Part shown: piece after piece, positions 43,308-52,212 of the stretch
Layout of the letters: each line of letters opens with the position of its first letter
Numbering within the stretch: position 1 is the stretch's first letter
From: Roseateles amylovorans
GTDB taxonomy: Bacteria; Pseudomonadota; Gammaproteobacteria; Burkholderiales; Burkholderiaceae_C
Assembly: GCF_025398155.2 (NCBI RefSeq)
Contig: NZ_CP104562.2
Coordinates: 4,402,001-4,466,000, forward strand
Length of the DNA stretch: 64,000 bases
Reading direction: 5' to 3'
The notes under the pieces: model-generated
Told to the model about the DNA's origin: nothing
The model's database searches: none
What the model saw: the letters and a program-made list of their open reading frames with translations, nothing else
Program-made: the position numbers and the translations under genes

Positions 43308-43913
43308 ATGCGCGAGCTCATCGACGGCAACCTCCACGACATGGTCTCGGTGGTCATCGCCATGGGCTACGCCGCCGCGCTCCGATGGCGCCATGGCGCC
43401 ACACCGCTGCAGGAGTTTCCTGAGGATCTGGGCATTGGCATGGCGCTATACCCCAACTTCTTGATGTGCCTCGCGGTCTTCTCCTCGGCGTCAGTGACCG
43501 CGTTGATGTCGACCAACCGAGGTTTGGTCACCCTGGCCGGGTGCTTTGCCCTGTTCTCCACGCTCACGATGGTGAAGAAAAGAGATCGGAAACTAGCCCG
43601 CCGTCGGCAAGCGCCACAGCCAGAGCCCGACCGCCAGGCAGCAGAGTGCGGGCAACCAGGGCATGACCGGCATCAAGCAGGCAGCGATGAGCGAGCTGAC
43701 CGCCATCATGGTCCAGGCCGCCTGCTTGGCCCGGAGCGGCACGGCGCGGTTGGCGCGCCACTGGACGATCATCGGACCGAACCGGGGATGCTGCACCAGC
43801 CAGGTCTCGCAACGCTGCGAACCGCGCGCAAAACAGAACGCCGCGAGAAGCACAAACGGCGTCGTGGGCAGCAGCGGCAGGAAGATGCCCAGAACCCCGA
43901 GCGCCACGCATGA
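43308..43913 (+). CDS. Possible small membrane protein, C-terminal half doubtful
   Basis: The first 97 residues look like a membrane protein (MVSVVIAMGYAAALRW, LYPNFLMCLAVFSSASVTAL, LAGCFALFSTLTMV). After KKRDRKL the frame continues for 104 residues of Arg/His/Gln-rich sequence that is exactly antisense to the DUF454 gene and looks meaningless. A TAG in the next frame at 43594 sits just there, so one lost or gained base near the AAGAAAAGA run may have removed the original stop. The first half may be real; the rest probably is not. Confidence 0.35.
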   Translation: MRELIDGNLHDMVSVVIAMGYAAALRWRHGATPLQEFPEDLGIGMALYPNFLMCLAVFSSASVTALMSTNRGLVTLAGCFALFSTLTMVKKRDRKLARRRQAPQPEPDRQAAECGQPGHDRHQAGSDERADRHHGPGRLLGPERHGAVGAPLDDHRTEPGMLHQPGLATLRTARKTERREKHKRRRGQQRQEDAQNPERHA

Positions 43914-44168
43914 TGCCCCGCCCAGCATCCACGGCAGTCGGCGCCAGAGTGCGCGATGCTGGGGCACGGTGGCCTGGCCCGGCGCGGGCTGCTCGGGGGT
44001 GGCGGTCAGAAGCGCGGGTTCACCGTCGCTGGTGGAGGGCGCCATCTGCGGCTGCGGCTGCGGCTGCGCATGCGTCGACATCGATGAAGACTCGGCCTGA
44101 GGCGCGTGATGGAGCCCGTGATGGAGCCCGTGCGTGGGCTGAGACTCTGGCGGGCGCGGCGCATTCAT
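43593..44168 (-). CDS. DUF454 (YbaN-like) inner-membrane protein
   Basis: A 191-aa protein. About 70 Pro/Gln/His-rich residues precede the DUF454 core: LGGASCVALGVLGIFLPLLP, TTPFVLLAAFCFARGS, HPRFGPMIVQWRANRAVPL, then two more membrane spans. The function of the family is unknown. The start may be the ATG at 44081, which would drop 29 low-complexity residues. It overlaps the doubtful frame on the other strand. Confidence 0.82.
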   Translation of the reverse strand: MNAPRPPESQPTHGLHHGLHHAPQAESSSMSTHAQPQPQPQMAPSTSDGEPALLTATPEQPAPGQATVPQHRALWRRLPWMLGGASCVALGVLGIFLPLLPTTPFVLLAAFCFARGSQRCETWLVQHPRFGPMIVQWRANRAVPLRAKQAAWTMMAVSSLIAACLMPVMPWLPALCCLAVGLWLWRLPTAG

Positions 44169-44447
44169 CGCGCCACTGTAGCGCGGTGATCGCCGATCGC
44201 CTTGATCTCCCTGAGCGCCCTGGACGCCTCAGGACGACCAGCCGCTGGAACGCGAACCGCTGGGGCCTCGCAGCGAGTCACCGGCATCGAGCGACCTGCA
44301 CCGCATGACCTGCAGCGCCGATTCCCTTGTGTTCTCCACGCCCGTCTCGATCGCATCCCGTCGAGCCCCACGCCTGTGAATCCCCTCCGGAAAACCCTGG
44401 GGCAACTTTCCCACCACGTCAAGCTGGCCTGGCCTAGCATCCATCCC

Positions 44448-45599
44448 ATGAGCGTCATCACCTGCATTGAAGACCTGCGCGTGCTTGCGCAAAAGCGCGT
44501 GCCCCGCATGTTCTACGACTATGCCGACTCCGGTTCCTGGACCGAGAGCACCTACCGGGCGAACGAAGCGGATTTTCAGTCCATCAAGCTGCGACAGCGG
44601 GTGGCCGTCGACATCGAGGGCCGCACCACGGCCACCGAGATGATCGGCCGGCCGGTGCGCATGCCGGTGGCGATCGCCCCGACCGGGCTGACGGGCATGC
44701 AGCATGCGGACGGCGAGATCCTCGCAGCCCAGGCGGCCGAAGCCTTCGGCGTGCCGTTCACGCTGTCCACCATGAGCATCTGCTCGATCGAGGATGTTGC
44801 AGCGCGCACCGCCACACCGTTCTGGTTTCAGCTCTACGTGATGAAGGACCGGGGCTTCATCCACAGCCTGATCGACCGCGCAAAGGCCGCCAAATGCGAG
44901 GCGCTGGTGCTGACGCTGGATCTGCAGATCCTGGGCCAGCGGCACAAGGACCTCAGGAATGGGCTGTCCGCTCCACCCAAACTCACCCTGCCCAACCTGA
45001 TCAACATGGCGACCAAACCCCGCTGGTGCCTGGGCATGCTGGGGACGCCGCGACGCCAGTTCGGCAATATCGTCGGCCATGTGAAGGGCGTGGGCGACAT
45101 GGGCTCGCTGTCTGAATGGACGGCCAAGCAATTCGATCCGCAACTCAGCTGGAACGATGTGCAGTGGATCCGCGAGCGCTGGGGCGGCAAGCTGATCATC
45201 AAGGGCATCATCGACGAGGAGGATGCCAAGCTCGCGGCGGCGTCCGGCGCGGATGCGCTGATCGTGAGCAACCACGGCGGGCGCCAATTGGATGGCGCGG
45301 AATCCAGCATCCGCGCACTCCCGCGCATCGTGGAGGCGGTGGGAGACCGCATCGAGGTGCACATGGACGGCGGCATCCGTTCAGGACAGGATGTGCTCAA
45401 GGCTTGGGCCCTGGGCGCGCGTGGCACCTACATCGGCCGGGCCTTCCTCTACGGATTGGGGGCGATGGGCCGACCCGGCGTCGCAAAAGCGCTGGAGATC
45501 ATCCACCGGGAACTGGATTTGACGATGGCGTTTTGCGGCCATCGACGCCTCGTCGATGTCGATCGAAGCATCTTGCTGAAGGACACCGCCCGCCTTTGA
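44448..45599 (+). CDS. FMN-dependent alpha-hydroxyacid dehydrogenase (LldD-like)
   Basis: A 383-aa flavoenzyme of the L-lactate dehydrogenase/glycolate oxidase family. FMN and substrate motifs are present: PRMFYDYADSGSWTE, MPVAIAPTGLTGMQH, FQLYVMKDRGF, the catalytic His in ALIVSNHGGRQLDG and the phosphate loop HMDGGIRSGQDVLKA. ATG 44448 (MSVITCIEDLR) is the family start. L-lactate oxidation to pyruvate via the quinone pool is the best guess, but other 2-hydroxyacids are possible. It stands alone. Confidence 0.9.
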   Translation: MSVITCIEDLRVLAQKRVPRMFYDYADSGSWTESTYRANEADFQSIKLRQRVAVDIEGRTTATEMIGRPVRMPVAIAPTGLTGMQHADGEILAAQAAEAFGVPFTLSTMSICSIEDVAARTATPFWFQLYVMKDRGFIHSLIDRAKAAKCEALVLTLDLQILGQRHKDLRNGLSAPPKLTLPNLINMATKPRWCLGMLGTPRRQFGNIVGHVKGVGDMGSLSEWTAKQFDPQLSWNDVQWIRERWGGKLIIKGIIDEEDAKLAAASGADALIVSNHGGRQLDGAESSIRALPRIVEAVGDRIEVHMDGGIRSGQDVLKAWALGARGTYIGRAFLYGLGAMGRPGVAKALEIIHRELDLTMAFCGHRRLVDVDRSILLKDTARL

Positions 45600-45700
45600 G
45601 GCGTCTGGCGGGAACCGCCCCGATGGATCTGACGGGGCCACCCGGCGGGCGGGCCTCCACGCGTTCCGGCGAACGCCAGGCAGATAGCTAAGCACATGGC

Positions 45701-45729
45701 CAAACAAAACGCCCCGCAATGCGGGGCGT
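45701..45729 (-). terminator. Intrinsic terminator of the S46 peptidase gene
   Basis: ACGCCCCGC (45709-45717) pairs with GCGGGGCGT (45721-45729) around AAT. On the minus strand the stem is followed by TTTGTTTGG. It is 73 bases after the peptidase stop; the plus strand has no T-run. Confidence 0.85.
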
Positions 45730-45776
45730 CAAAGGCCGCGGAAATCTGGTTCCGCAGCGTCAAGGCAGGGACAGGC

Positions 45777-45814
45777 TCACGCGCCCATCACAGCGCGCCG
45801 ATCACAGCGCGCCC
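45777..45814 (-). repeat. 14-bp duplication spanning the S46 peptidase stop codon
   Basis: On the plus strand ATCACAGCGCGCC recurs at 45787 and 45801 with a 14-bp period, and a shortened third unit precedes it. On the coding strand this gives TGA at the real stop (45802-45804) and again at 45788 and 45777, together in all three frames. Confidence 0.75.
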
Positions 45815-47958
45815 ATCTCTTTCAACAGACGATCCGCCTTGTCCACGACCGTCATCTGCCACAGCATGTAGCGCGCATCCAGGCAGATGCTGCGCGTGGT
45901 CTTTGGATTGAAATCCCAATCCGAGATCACCGCATCCAAGGTGCCGTCGAACAGCAGGCCCACCAGCTCACCCTTGCTGTTGAGCACCGGCGAGCCGCTG
46001 TTGCCACCGGTCGTGTCCAGCGTCGCCAGGAAGTTGACCGGCACCGAGTCCAGCGCCTTCACACCGTACTTGCCGAACTGGCGTGCCTTGATCGCGGCCA
46101 ACTGCTCGGCCGGCGCATCGAACTCGCCGGTGCCGGTGTGCTTGGCCACAATGCCGCGCAGCGTGGTGAAGGCCGTCCAGTCGGCGCCATCCACGCCGGG
46201 CTGGCGCCCTCGCACCTGACCGAAGGCCACGCGCAGCGTGTTGTTGGCATCCGGATAGACCGCCTGGCCGCGGCTGGCCTTGAAAGCGATCATCGCCTTC
46301 ATCGTGTCGGCATAGGCCTGCTGGATGCGGCCGGCCAGCTCCTTGTCGCGTGTCTCGCGCGCGTCGTCATCAGCCCGCAGAGCGACAGCCGCCTTGACCA
46401 GCGTGTCGCCGCTGGCCTCGAACTCAGTTGAGTCGCGGCCCAGCCAGGCCATGCGCTCGGCCTTGTCTGTCAGGCGAGTGCCGGCGTAGAGCTGGTCCAC
46501 GCGGGCGGCGACGGCGGCGGCATCCATGCCCTGGCGAAGGCCCAGGGCACTCAGGAAGGCGGCATTGAGTTGATCCGCCGGCTGCGCCAGGTATTGCGTC
46601 AGGAAGTGGCCCACCACCCGCTTGTCCGTGGCTTCGTCGAAACGGCGCTCGACCGCCTCCAGCGACTGTCGACGACGGAGCTGATCCCGCTCCTGATAGC
46701 CGGACTTGCGCTCGGCATCGGGCTTGCGACGTTGCAGTGCCTGTTGATAGAGATCGCGGGCCTGCGCCAGCAGGGTCGGCGTCGCATAGTTCAGCAGCAG
46801 TTCGCGGCGGGTGATGGCTTCGCGCTCACCCAGCAGTCGGTCGATCTCGCTGAGCGAGGCGCCGTACTGCTCGCGCCGCTTGGGATCGGCCTCGACCCAG
46901 GCCTTCAGTTCCGCATGCGCTGCCTGCTTGCGCGCCAGGATGTCGCTGCCGGCGAAACTCGCCAGTTGGCCCTGGTAGTTCTTGTAGTAGTTGCCGACGC
47001 TGGCCACGAGATTGGCCAACTTGATTTCGGCCTCCCGTCGTCCGGCGGTCGCCTCGCGGATTTCAGCGAGTTGCTCGCCCATCACCTTCACGCGCTCCGG
47101 CATTTCCCAGCCGAACGCGAAGCCCACTTCCTCGGGCAGGCGGTGACGATTGGTGCGGCCCGGATAGCCGGCCACCATGACGAAGTCGCCCTCGTTGAGC
47201 GGCACGCTGGCCAGCTTCAGCACATGCTGGGGCTGATAGGGCTTGTTGTTGGGACTGAAGTCCGCCGGCTTGCCATCCGGGCCGACATAGGCACGATAGA
47301 AGCTGTAGTCGCCGGTGTGGCGCGGCCACATCCAGTTGTCGGTATCACCGCCGAACAGACCGACGCCTTGGGCCGGCGCATGCACTAGGCGGACGTCGCG
47401 AATCTCCAGTTGCTTGATCAACTGGTATTGCAAGCCGCCGTAGAAAGCCGCCACGTTGCAGCGGTGGCCGGCGTCCTTCTCGCACTCCGCGACCAGGGCC
47501 TTCTCGCTTGATTCGATCGCTTCGATGCGGGCCTTGCCCTTCAACGCCGAGGTCTTGGCATCCAGCACGCGAGGGGTGACATCGGTCAGCGCCACCGTCA
47601 CATAGACGCGGCTGCCCGGCGCGGCGGGCAATTCGTCAGCCAGCGTGGCGGCCAGGAAACCGTTCTTCAGCAGGTCGCGCTGCGGGGTGGCGTTGTACTG
47701 GATGCTGCCGTAGGCGCAATGGTGATTGGTCACCACCAGGCCTTGCGGCGAGACGAACGACGCGGTGCAGTTGCCCAGGCTGATCACTGCCCCCATCGGA
47801 TAGCCGATGGGCTGCGACAGCCGGGACGAATCCATCGCCAGGCCGGCGGCCTTCAGATCCTTCGCGACCTGGGGCAATTGCTGCGGCATCCACATGCCTT
47901 CGTGGGCCTGTGCGGCCACCGTGCCGAGGGCCAGCGCGGCCCACATCAAACGTTTCAT
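45802..47958 (-). CDS. Secreted S46-family dipeptidyl-peptidase
   Basis: A 718-aa serine peptidase of the DPP7/DPP11 family, which removes dipeptides in the periplasm. It has a signal peptide (MKRLMWAALALGTVAAQA), then EGMWMPQQLP. The catalytic triad is seen as His in VVTNHHCAYG, Asp in FGGDTDNWMWPRH and Ser in TTGGNSGSPVLN. ATG 47958 with AGGAG upstream is chosen over a longer frame. The residue before GGNSGSP that sets specificity cannot be judged by eye. It supports growth on peptides. Confidence 0.92.
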   Translation of the reverse strand: MKRLMWAALALGTVAAQAHEGMWMPQQLPQVAKDLKAAGLAMDSSRLSQPIGYPMGAVISLGNCTASFVSPQGLVVTNHHCAYGSIQYNATPQRDLLKNGFLAATLADELPAAPGSRVYVTVALTDVTPRVLDAKTSALKGKARIEAIESSEKALVAECEKDAGHRCNVAAFYGGLQYQLIKQLEIRDVRLVHAPAQGVGLFGGDTDNWMWPRHTGDYSFYRAYVGPDGKPADFSPNNKPYQPQHVLKLASVPLNEGDFVMVAGYPGRTNRHRLPEEVGFAFGWEMPERVKVMGEQLAEIREATAGRREAEIKLANLVASVGNYYKNYQGQLASFAGSDILARKQAAHAELKAWVEADPKRREQYGASLSEIDRLLGEREAITRRELLLNYATPTLLAQARDLYQQALQRRKPDAERKSGYQERDQLRRRQSLEAVERRFDEATDKRVVGHFLTQYLAQPADQLNAAFLSALGLRQGMDAAAVAARVDQLYAGTRLTDKAERMAWLGRDSTEFEASGDTLVKAAVALRADDDARETRDKELAGRIQQAYADTMKAMIAFKASRGQAVYPDANNTLRVAFGQVRGRQPGVDGADWTAFTTLRGIVAKHTGTGEFDAPAEQLAAIKARQFGKYGVKALDSVPVNFLATLDTTGGNSGSPVLNSKGELVGLLFDGTLDAVISDWDFNPKTTRSICLDARYMLWQMTVVDKADRLLKEMGAL

Positions 47959-48185
47959 GCGCAGGACTCCTGTCCTATCCAAAGAGAAGGGGCGAACCAT
48001 ACACCCGTCAGGACGCCCTGACCCGTGCTGTCCGGCACCCGGGTAATCCCGGGATTGCGAGACGGAATCCACGAACTGGGGGGATGCCAGGCGCTGACGC
48101 GAAACTTACAATCGCCGCTCATTTGCCACCACCCGCCTGATGCGCCGGTCCAGCGCCCGCATCGCCCTCGTCCAGGAGTACCGTC

Positions 48186-48449
48186 ATGACCCTCAAGCAG
48201 CTCAGCCAAGTCAAGCGCTGGATGGTGATGCACAGCGCCCGCCATCCCGTCGAACTGGCGGTCTGGAACCTGATCCTGACGGTGTGGATGCTCGGCTTCA
48301 TGGGTGTGCCGGGTGCCTTGCTCACGCATGCCTGGATGGCGCTCCCGCTCTGCCTGATCGCCTGGCTGCTGCCGATGGCCTATGCCGGTGGACGACGCCA
48401 ACTGCACCGCGCCGGACGCCTGCGTTGCGACTGGCTGACCGCGCTTTGA
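48186..48449 (+). CDS. Small hypothetical membrane protein, 87 aa
   Basis: Two membrane segments (VWNLILTVWMLGFMGVPGALL and ALPLCLIAWLLPMAYA) flanked by basic ends (LKQLSQVKRW and GGRRQLHRAGRLR). AGGAG lies eight bases before the ATG. No named family is recognised. Its TGA stop is inside an 11-bp duplicated unit. Confidence 0.65.
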   Translation: MTLKQLSQVKRWMVMHSARHPVELAVWNLILTVWMLGFMGVPGALLTHAWMALPLCLIAWLLPMAYAGGRRQLHRAGRLRCDWLTAL

Positions 48450-48471
48450 TGCCGCTTTGATCCCGCTTTGG
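48441..48471 (+). repeat. 11-bp repeat spanning a stop codon
   Basis: Three units ending GCTTTG occur 11 bp apart. The first contains the TGA stop of the small membrane-protein gene (48447-48449), the second repeats TGA at 48458 in another frame, and the third has changed to TGG. Confidence 0.65.
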
Positions 48472-48508
48472 CGCCCGAGTTCTCAGCGGCGACGCCAAGC
48501 GCCCACGC

Positions 48509-49252
48509 TCATCGCTTTCGCGCCACTTGAAGCCGGCGCATCACCGGCTCATTGAGCGCGCGAGTGAGGGCATTCCATTTGGCACTGACCTTGTCGATCC
48601 GCGCGAGCAAGGGTTGCGCCGTGGCCTCGTCGCCGCGGCCGATCGCCCAGATCGCATGCTCCGCCCACGCCTCGACGCTGCCAAAACGCTCCGACGCCGA
48701 CTCGAACTCGGCCTTCGCATCCGCTTGACGGTCCAACGCCGCCAGGCAGCGCGCGGTCAGCAGCGAGACCGCCTCAGGACGAAACGCCGGCTGCTCCTTG
48801 CGAATCGACGCCAGATGCGCCAGCGCGGCGGCTGGCTGACCGCAGGCCTCGAGGGCACGGGCAGCGCCCAGCCGGATCTCCAGATCTTTCGCAAACGGGC
48901 CCTTCAGACAGGCCTGATAGTGCTCAGCGGCCTGCGCGCCCTCGCCCGCCTCCATCAGAGCGGCGGCAAGACGCATCTGGTTCTGGGCGGTGGGCGTCTC
49001 CTCGAACTCGGTACGCGCCTCACGCAGCGCGCGTCCGGGATCCATTGCCTGGGCCGCTGACCGCACCGCGCGCCGAGCGCCACGCTCCAGCCGCGAATGC
49101 GGCAGCACGATCGCCACCAAATAGACGATGCTGCCCAGCAAAGGGAATGAAAACAGGATGAACAGCCAATAGAGCTGCTGCTGGTTGCGCAACACATGCA
49201 CGGCGCAGAAGATCGCCAACAGCACATGCAGGCCAATTCCGACGAAAGGCAT
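48509..49252 (-). CDS. Membrane-anchored TPR protein
   Basis: A 247-aa protein with two N-terminal membrane spans (IGLHVLLAIFCAVHVLR and YWLFILFSFPLLGSIVYLVAIVLP) resembling the PLDc_N/phospholipase D-nuclease N-terminal type, then TPR-like helices (QNQMRLAAALMEAGEGAQAAEHYQ, first part; GAARALEACGQPAAALAHL). It probably scaffolds other proteins at the inner membrane. No operon partner is evident. Confidence 0.7.
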   Translation of the reverse strand: MPFVGIGLHVLLAIFCAVHVLRNQQQLYWLFILFSFPLLGSIVYLVAIVLPHSRLERGARRAVRSAAQAMDPGRALREARTEFEETPTAQNQMRLAAALMEAGEGAQAAEHYQACLKGPFAKDLEIRLGAARALEACGQPAAALAHLASIRKEQPAFRPEAVSLLTARCLAALDRQADAKAEFESASERFGSVEAWAEHAIWAIGRGDEATAQPLLARIDKVSAKWNALTRALNEPVMRRLQVARKR

Positions 49253-49396
49253 TGCCCGACTCCCTCACACATTTTTTGAATGGGCGAGATTCTGCACGAG
49301 CGTCCGCCCTCTCGGTGATGGGATTGCCACGCAGCCTGTCGTGGCCGGTGTCCGTGCAGACCGTCGTCAGGAACGCCTCCCGCGTTCCCCGTGCCG

Positions 49397-49720
49397 TCAA
49401 TGCACCAGGCCGATCCATTCGCCCCGACGCTGATAGGCGTCGAACAGAGACTGCGCCAGCGACTGCAGCCGCTCGTCACCCCGTGCATGCGCCTGCATCA
49501 AGCGATCCAGGGCGTAATGACGGTCATACAACATGCGGGTGGGCTGCAACGCGAGGCCGCAGTCGGCCATCAGGTCCTGCAACCGGAGCAACTCGCCCAT
49601 TTCGGCCGGGCCGCCCACCGTCAGGCCGAGTTCCGGCATCACGCCCCAAGGGGCTTGAGCGGATTCGGGCATCAGATGCGGTGGGATGGCGTTCAGCATG
49701 GCGACCTCGGGACGTTTCAT
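49397..49720 (-). CDS. Hypothetical protein, 107 aa
   Basis: A small soluble protein with a Met/Pro-rich start and a helical C-terminal part (LYDRHYALDRLMQAHARGDERLQ). No domain is recognised. ATG 49699 (MLNAIPPH), which has GAGG five bases upstream, may be the true start instead of 49720. Codon usage is like the neighbours, so it is likely real. Confidence 0.5.
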   Translation of the reverse strand: MKRPEVAMLNAIPPHLMPESAQAPWGVMPELGLTVGGPAEMGELLRLQDLMADCGLALQPTRMLYDRHYALDRLMQAHARGDERLQSLAQSLFDAYQRRGEWIGLVH

Positions 49721-49926
49721 GTCGGCGTGGGTCGAATCATGCGCCGCGTCTTCGGCAAACTTGAGCGGGAAAAGCGCGGTGAATCAGGTGCTGTTCCAGG
49801 CTTTGAGGTCACCGGCATGACGCTCCGGTTTGACTCGCCGCCTCCGCGCCCCGCCCGTCCCACTCGAGGCTGCCATCGATCGCCCGACGTCGAGCGCTAC
49901 CCGAACAAAGGCGGCCGCGAAGCCGC

Positions 49927-50448
49927 TCAGCCCCGAGGCTTGGCAATGAATCCTGACAGGTCATTGCACCAGACGGCCGCACGCAGTTCCAGGTCGTTCA
50001 GCGCCTGCACATCGATGCGGGCATCGCGCAGCATCTTGGCCGAGGCCTCGTTCAGCGCGATCTGATGGCTTTTCTTTTCCAGATACACCACCCGCTGTAT
50101 GCCCACCTGGATGATGGACTGCACGCAGCGCGGGCACGGGTACTGGGTGGTGTAGATGGTGCTGCCGGTCAGCGGCAACACCACGCAGTTGAGGATCGCA
50201 TTGACCTCGGCATGCACGATGTAGCTGTGACGGGAGTTCAGCGGGTCGTGATCGTCGTCCGACCAATAGGCCGGATCGTTGTCGTCGCAGCCTCGCGGCA
50301 GGCCGTTGTAGCCGACGCCCACGATCTTGTTGTCTGCACTGGCGATGCAGGCGCCGTTGCGTTTGCGACTGTCCTTGGAACGTGCACCGGCCAGCAGTGC
50401 CACGCCCATGAACATGGAATGCCAGTCGATCAGCGGTTGGTTGTCCAT
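49927..50448 (-). CDS. dCMP/cytidine deaminase-family protein (ComEB-like)
   Basis: A 173-aa zinc deaminase. It has the zinc and catalytic motif HAEVNAI and the second ligand pair YPCPRCVQ, plus GYNGLPRGCDDND typical of deoxycytidylate deaminases. It would convert dCMP to dUMP for thymidylate supply. ATG 50448 (MDNQPLIDWHS) is preferred to the upstream frame. Confidence 0.9.
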   Translation of the reverse strand: MDNQPLIDWHSMFMGVALLAGARSKDSRKRNGACIASADNKIVGVGYNGLPRGCDDNDPAYWSDDDHDPLNSRHSYIVHAEVNAILNCVVLPLTGSTIYTTQYPCPRCVQSIIQVGIQRVVYLEKKSHQIALNEASAKMLRDARIDVQALNDLELRAAVWCNDLSGFIAKPRG

Positions 50449-50520
50449 GACTTCGTCGGGCCTGGGTCGGCCCTTTGTGCGAAGGGCCCACAGTGTAGTG
50501 GGACGCATCGACGATGGCCG

Positions 50521-50545
50521 GCCACCGGGCCCATGGCCCGGTGGC
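50521..50545. terminator. Perfect 11-bp hairpin after rnhA, weak terminator
   Basis: GCCACCGGGCC (50521-50531) pairs with GGCCCGGTGGC (50535-50545) around CAT. It lies five bases after the rnhA stop, but no T-tract follows on either strand, so intrinsic termination is doubtful. Confidence 0.4.
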
Positions 50546-50549
50546 AGGT

Positions 50550-51026
50550 TCAGCGTCCGCCGGCGATCACGCCCTTGTTGGCCAGGGCATCGGCACGCTC
50601 ATTGCCCGGATCGCCGGCATGTCCCTTCACCCAACGCCACTCGACCTGGTGCAGCTTGCGCAGCGCGTCCAGCCGCTGCCAGAGATCCGCATTCTTCACC
50701 GGCTTGCCGTCGGCCGTCTTCCAGCCGCGGCGCTGCCAGCCGCTGATCCACTCGGTCATGCCCTTGCGGACATATTCGCTGTCGGTGTAGATGACGATGT
50801 TGCAGCTGCGCTTGAGCGAGGTCAGCGCCTCGATCACCGCGGTCAGCTCCATCCGGTTGTTGGTGGTGTTGGACTCGCCACCGAACAGCTCTTTTTCATG
50901 CCCGCCGCTGCTCAGCCAGGCGCCCCAGCCTCCGGGGCCCGGATTGCCCTTGCAGGCGCCGTCGGTGTAGATGACCACGCTGGGTTTGCTGATCTTGGCC
51001 GGGGCCGCCGCGGGAATGTCGCTCAT
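50550..51026 (-). CDS. rnhA: Ribonuclease HI
   Basis: A 158-aa enzyme that cuts RNA in RNA-DNA hybrids. The four catalytic acids are visible: Asp in IYTDGACKGNPGPGG, Glu in NNRMELTAVIEAL, Asp in IYTDSEYVRKG and Asp in GNERADALA. Also WVKGHAGDPGN. ATG 51026 (MSDIPAAA) is chosen from a much longer open frame; it leaves a short leader before the first strand. Confidence 0.95.
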   Translation of the reverse strand: MSDIPAAAPAKISKPSVVIYTDGACKGNPGPGGWGAWLSSGGHEKELFGGESNTTNNRMELTAVIEALTSLKRSCNIVIYTDSEYVRKGMTEWISGWQRRGWKTADGKPVKNADLWQRLDALRKLHQVEWRWVKGHAGDPGNERADALANKGVIAGGR

Positions 51027-51222
51027 GAGAATCCGAATACCTGTCGAGAACTTGAAAACAGCGCCGCCCATGCGGACGCCGATGACGTCGAAGAACATGG
51101 CGCCGTCGTGGCAGGCGCGTCCGCAGCCCACGCTACACAAGCCTGCGCGCTCGAAGCCTGCGCTTGCGGCACCTCGCCTTGAAAACCTGGACCGATCACG
51201 TGTCCGCCGCGCTGCCGAAGGG

Positions 51223-52200
51223 TCAGTCGGGACCGCGTCGATGCGACTGCTGATGGATCGCCACCGCCGGCGCCGCCTTGGCGCCACGCGCCCGCTTGCG
51301 CGCCAGCCCGACCAGCCGCATGCCATGCACCCGCTTGATCGCCACCACACCGTACAGCGCGCCCAGCACCGTCCACCACTTGCTGCCGGGCCGCTCCAGC
51401 CAGTGCCAGCGGTCCAGCCAGACCTCACTCAGCAGCGGTGGGCGATAGCAGCCGAACTTCGCCCGTTCCACCTCGAACGACAGCAGCCGCAACCAATCCC
51501 GCAGCCGCCAGTAGCCGATGTACTCGCCCTCCTCGGGCAGATACAACCTGGGTGCACGCCCCATCAGCCGACCGTTGACGCGGGCCAGATTCTGCCTCAC
51601 CGCCCACAGGCTGGCCGGGTTCAGGCCCAGGATGACGACCCGGCCTTCGGGACGCAGCACCCGCTCCACCTCGCGCAGGCAGCGGTGGGGATCGGCCGCC
51701 AGCTCCAGGGTGTGAGGCAGCACCACCAGGTCCAGGCTGCTGGCGGGGAACGGCAGGGCATCGAACTCGCAGTAGACGGCGGCGCGCGGCGGGTCGGCGA
51801 AAGCGGTGCGGGGCTCGGGCTGGGTATCCAGCGCGTTCAGCGGCCGACTCGCCCGGGCGCTGGACGGATCGACCGCCCTTCCAGCGGCGAGGTCTTGGGC
51901 GGCCGTGGCGCTCGCATCCAGGCCGGTCGCCGCGACCGAATGCGGCACATGCTCCAGCGCCAGCCAGCGCTGCGGCATGCGGTTGGCGCGCAGGCCGTTG
52001 AGTTGCGGCAGGCCCAGTTGCACGGCGTGAAAGCCGAAGAGATCCACCACCGCCTCATCGATGAACCGCTGCTCCCAGTCCAGCAGATAGCGCCCGGGGG
52101 GCGTACCCAGCCACCGCGAGAGCTCGGCGGACGCGAGTCCGTTCGCGGGGGGCGCCTCTACAATCGGCGCCGGGTCATCGTCCTGGCTCGCTCTTGTCAT
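51223..52200 (-). CDS. SAM-dependent methyltransferase-like protein (type 11)
   Basis: A 325-aa protein with a class I methyltransferase region: CEFDALPFPASSLDLVVLPH, then REVERVLRPEGRVVILGLNP. The usual Gly-rich motif I before it is not evident; that area is an Ala-rich, probably inserted segment (about 85-135). The pair of this gene divergent from gloB, with rnhA downstream, is common in betaproteobacteria, but its substrate is unknown. ATG 52200 is 12 bp from the gloB ATG. Confidence 0.8.
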   Translation of the reverse strand: MTRASQDDDPAPIVEAPPANGLASAELSRWLGTPPGRYLLDWEQRFIDEAVVDLFGFHAVQLGLPQLNGLRANRMPQRWLALEHVPHSVAATGLDASATAAQDLAAGRAVDPSSARASRPLNALDTQPEPRTAFADPPRAAVYCEFDALPFPASSLDLVVLPHTLELAADPHRCLREVERVLRPEGRVVILGLNPASLWAVRQNLARVNGRLMGRAPRLYLPEEGEYIGYWRLRDWLRLLSFEVERAKFGCYRPPLLSEVWLDRWHWLERPGSKWWTVLGALYGVVAIKRVHGMRLVGLARKRARGAKAAPAVAIHQQSHRRGPD

Positions 52201-52212
52201 TGCTTGGACCGC

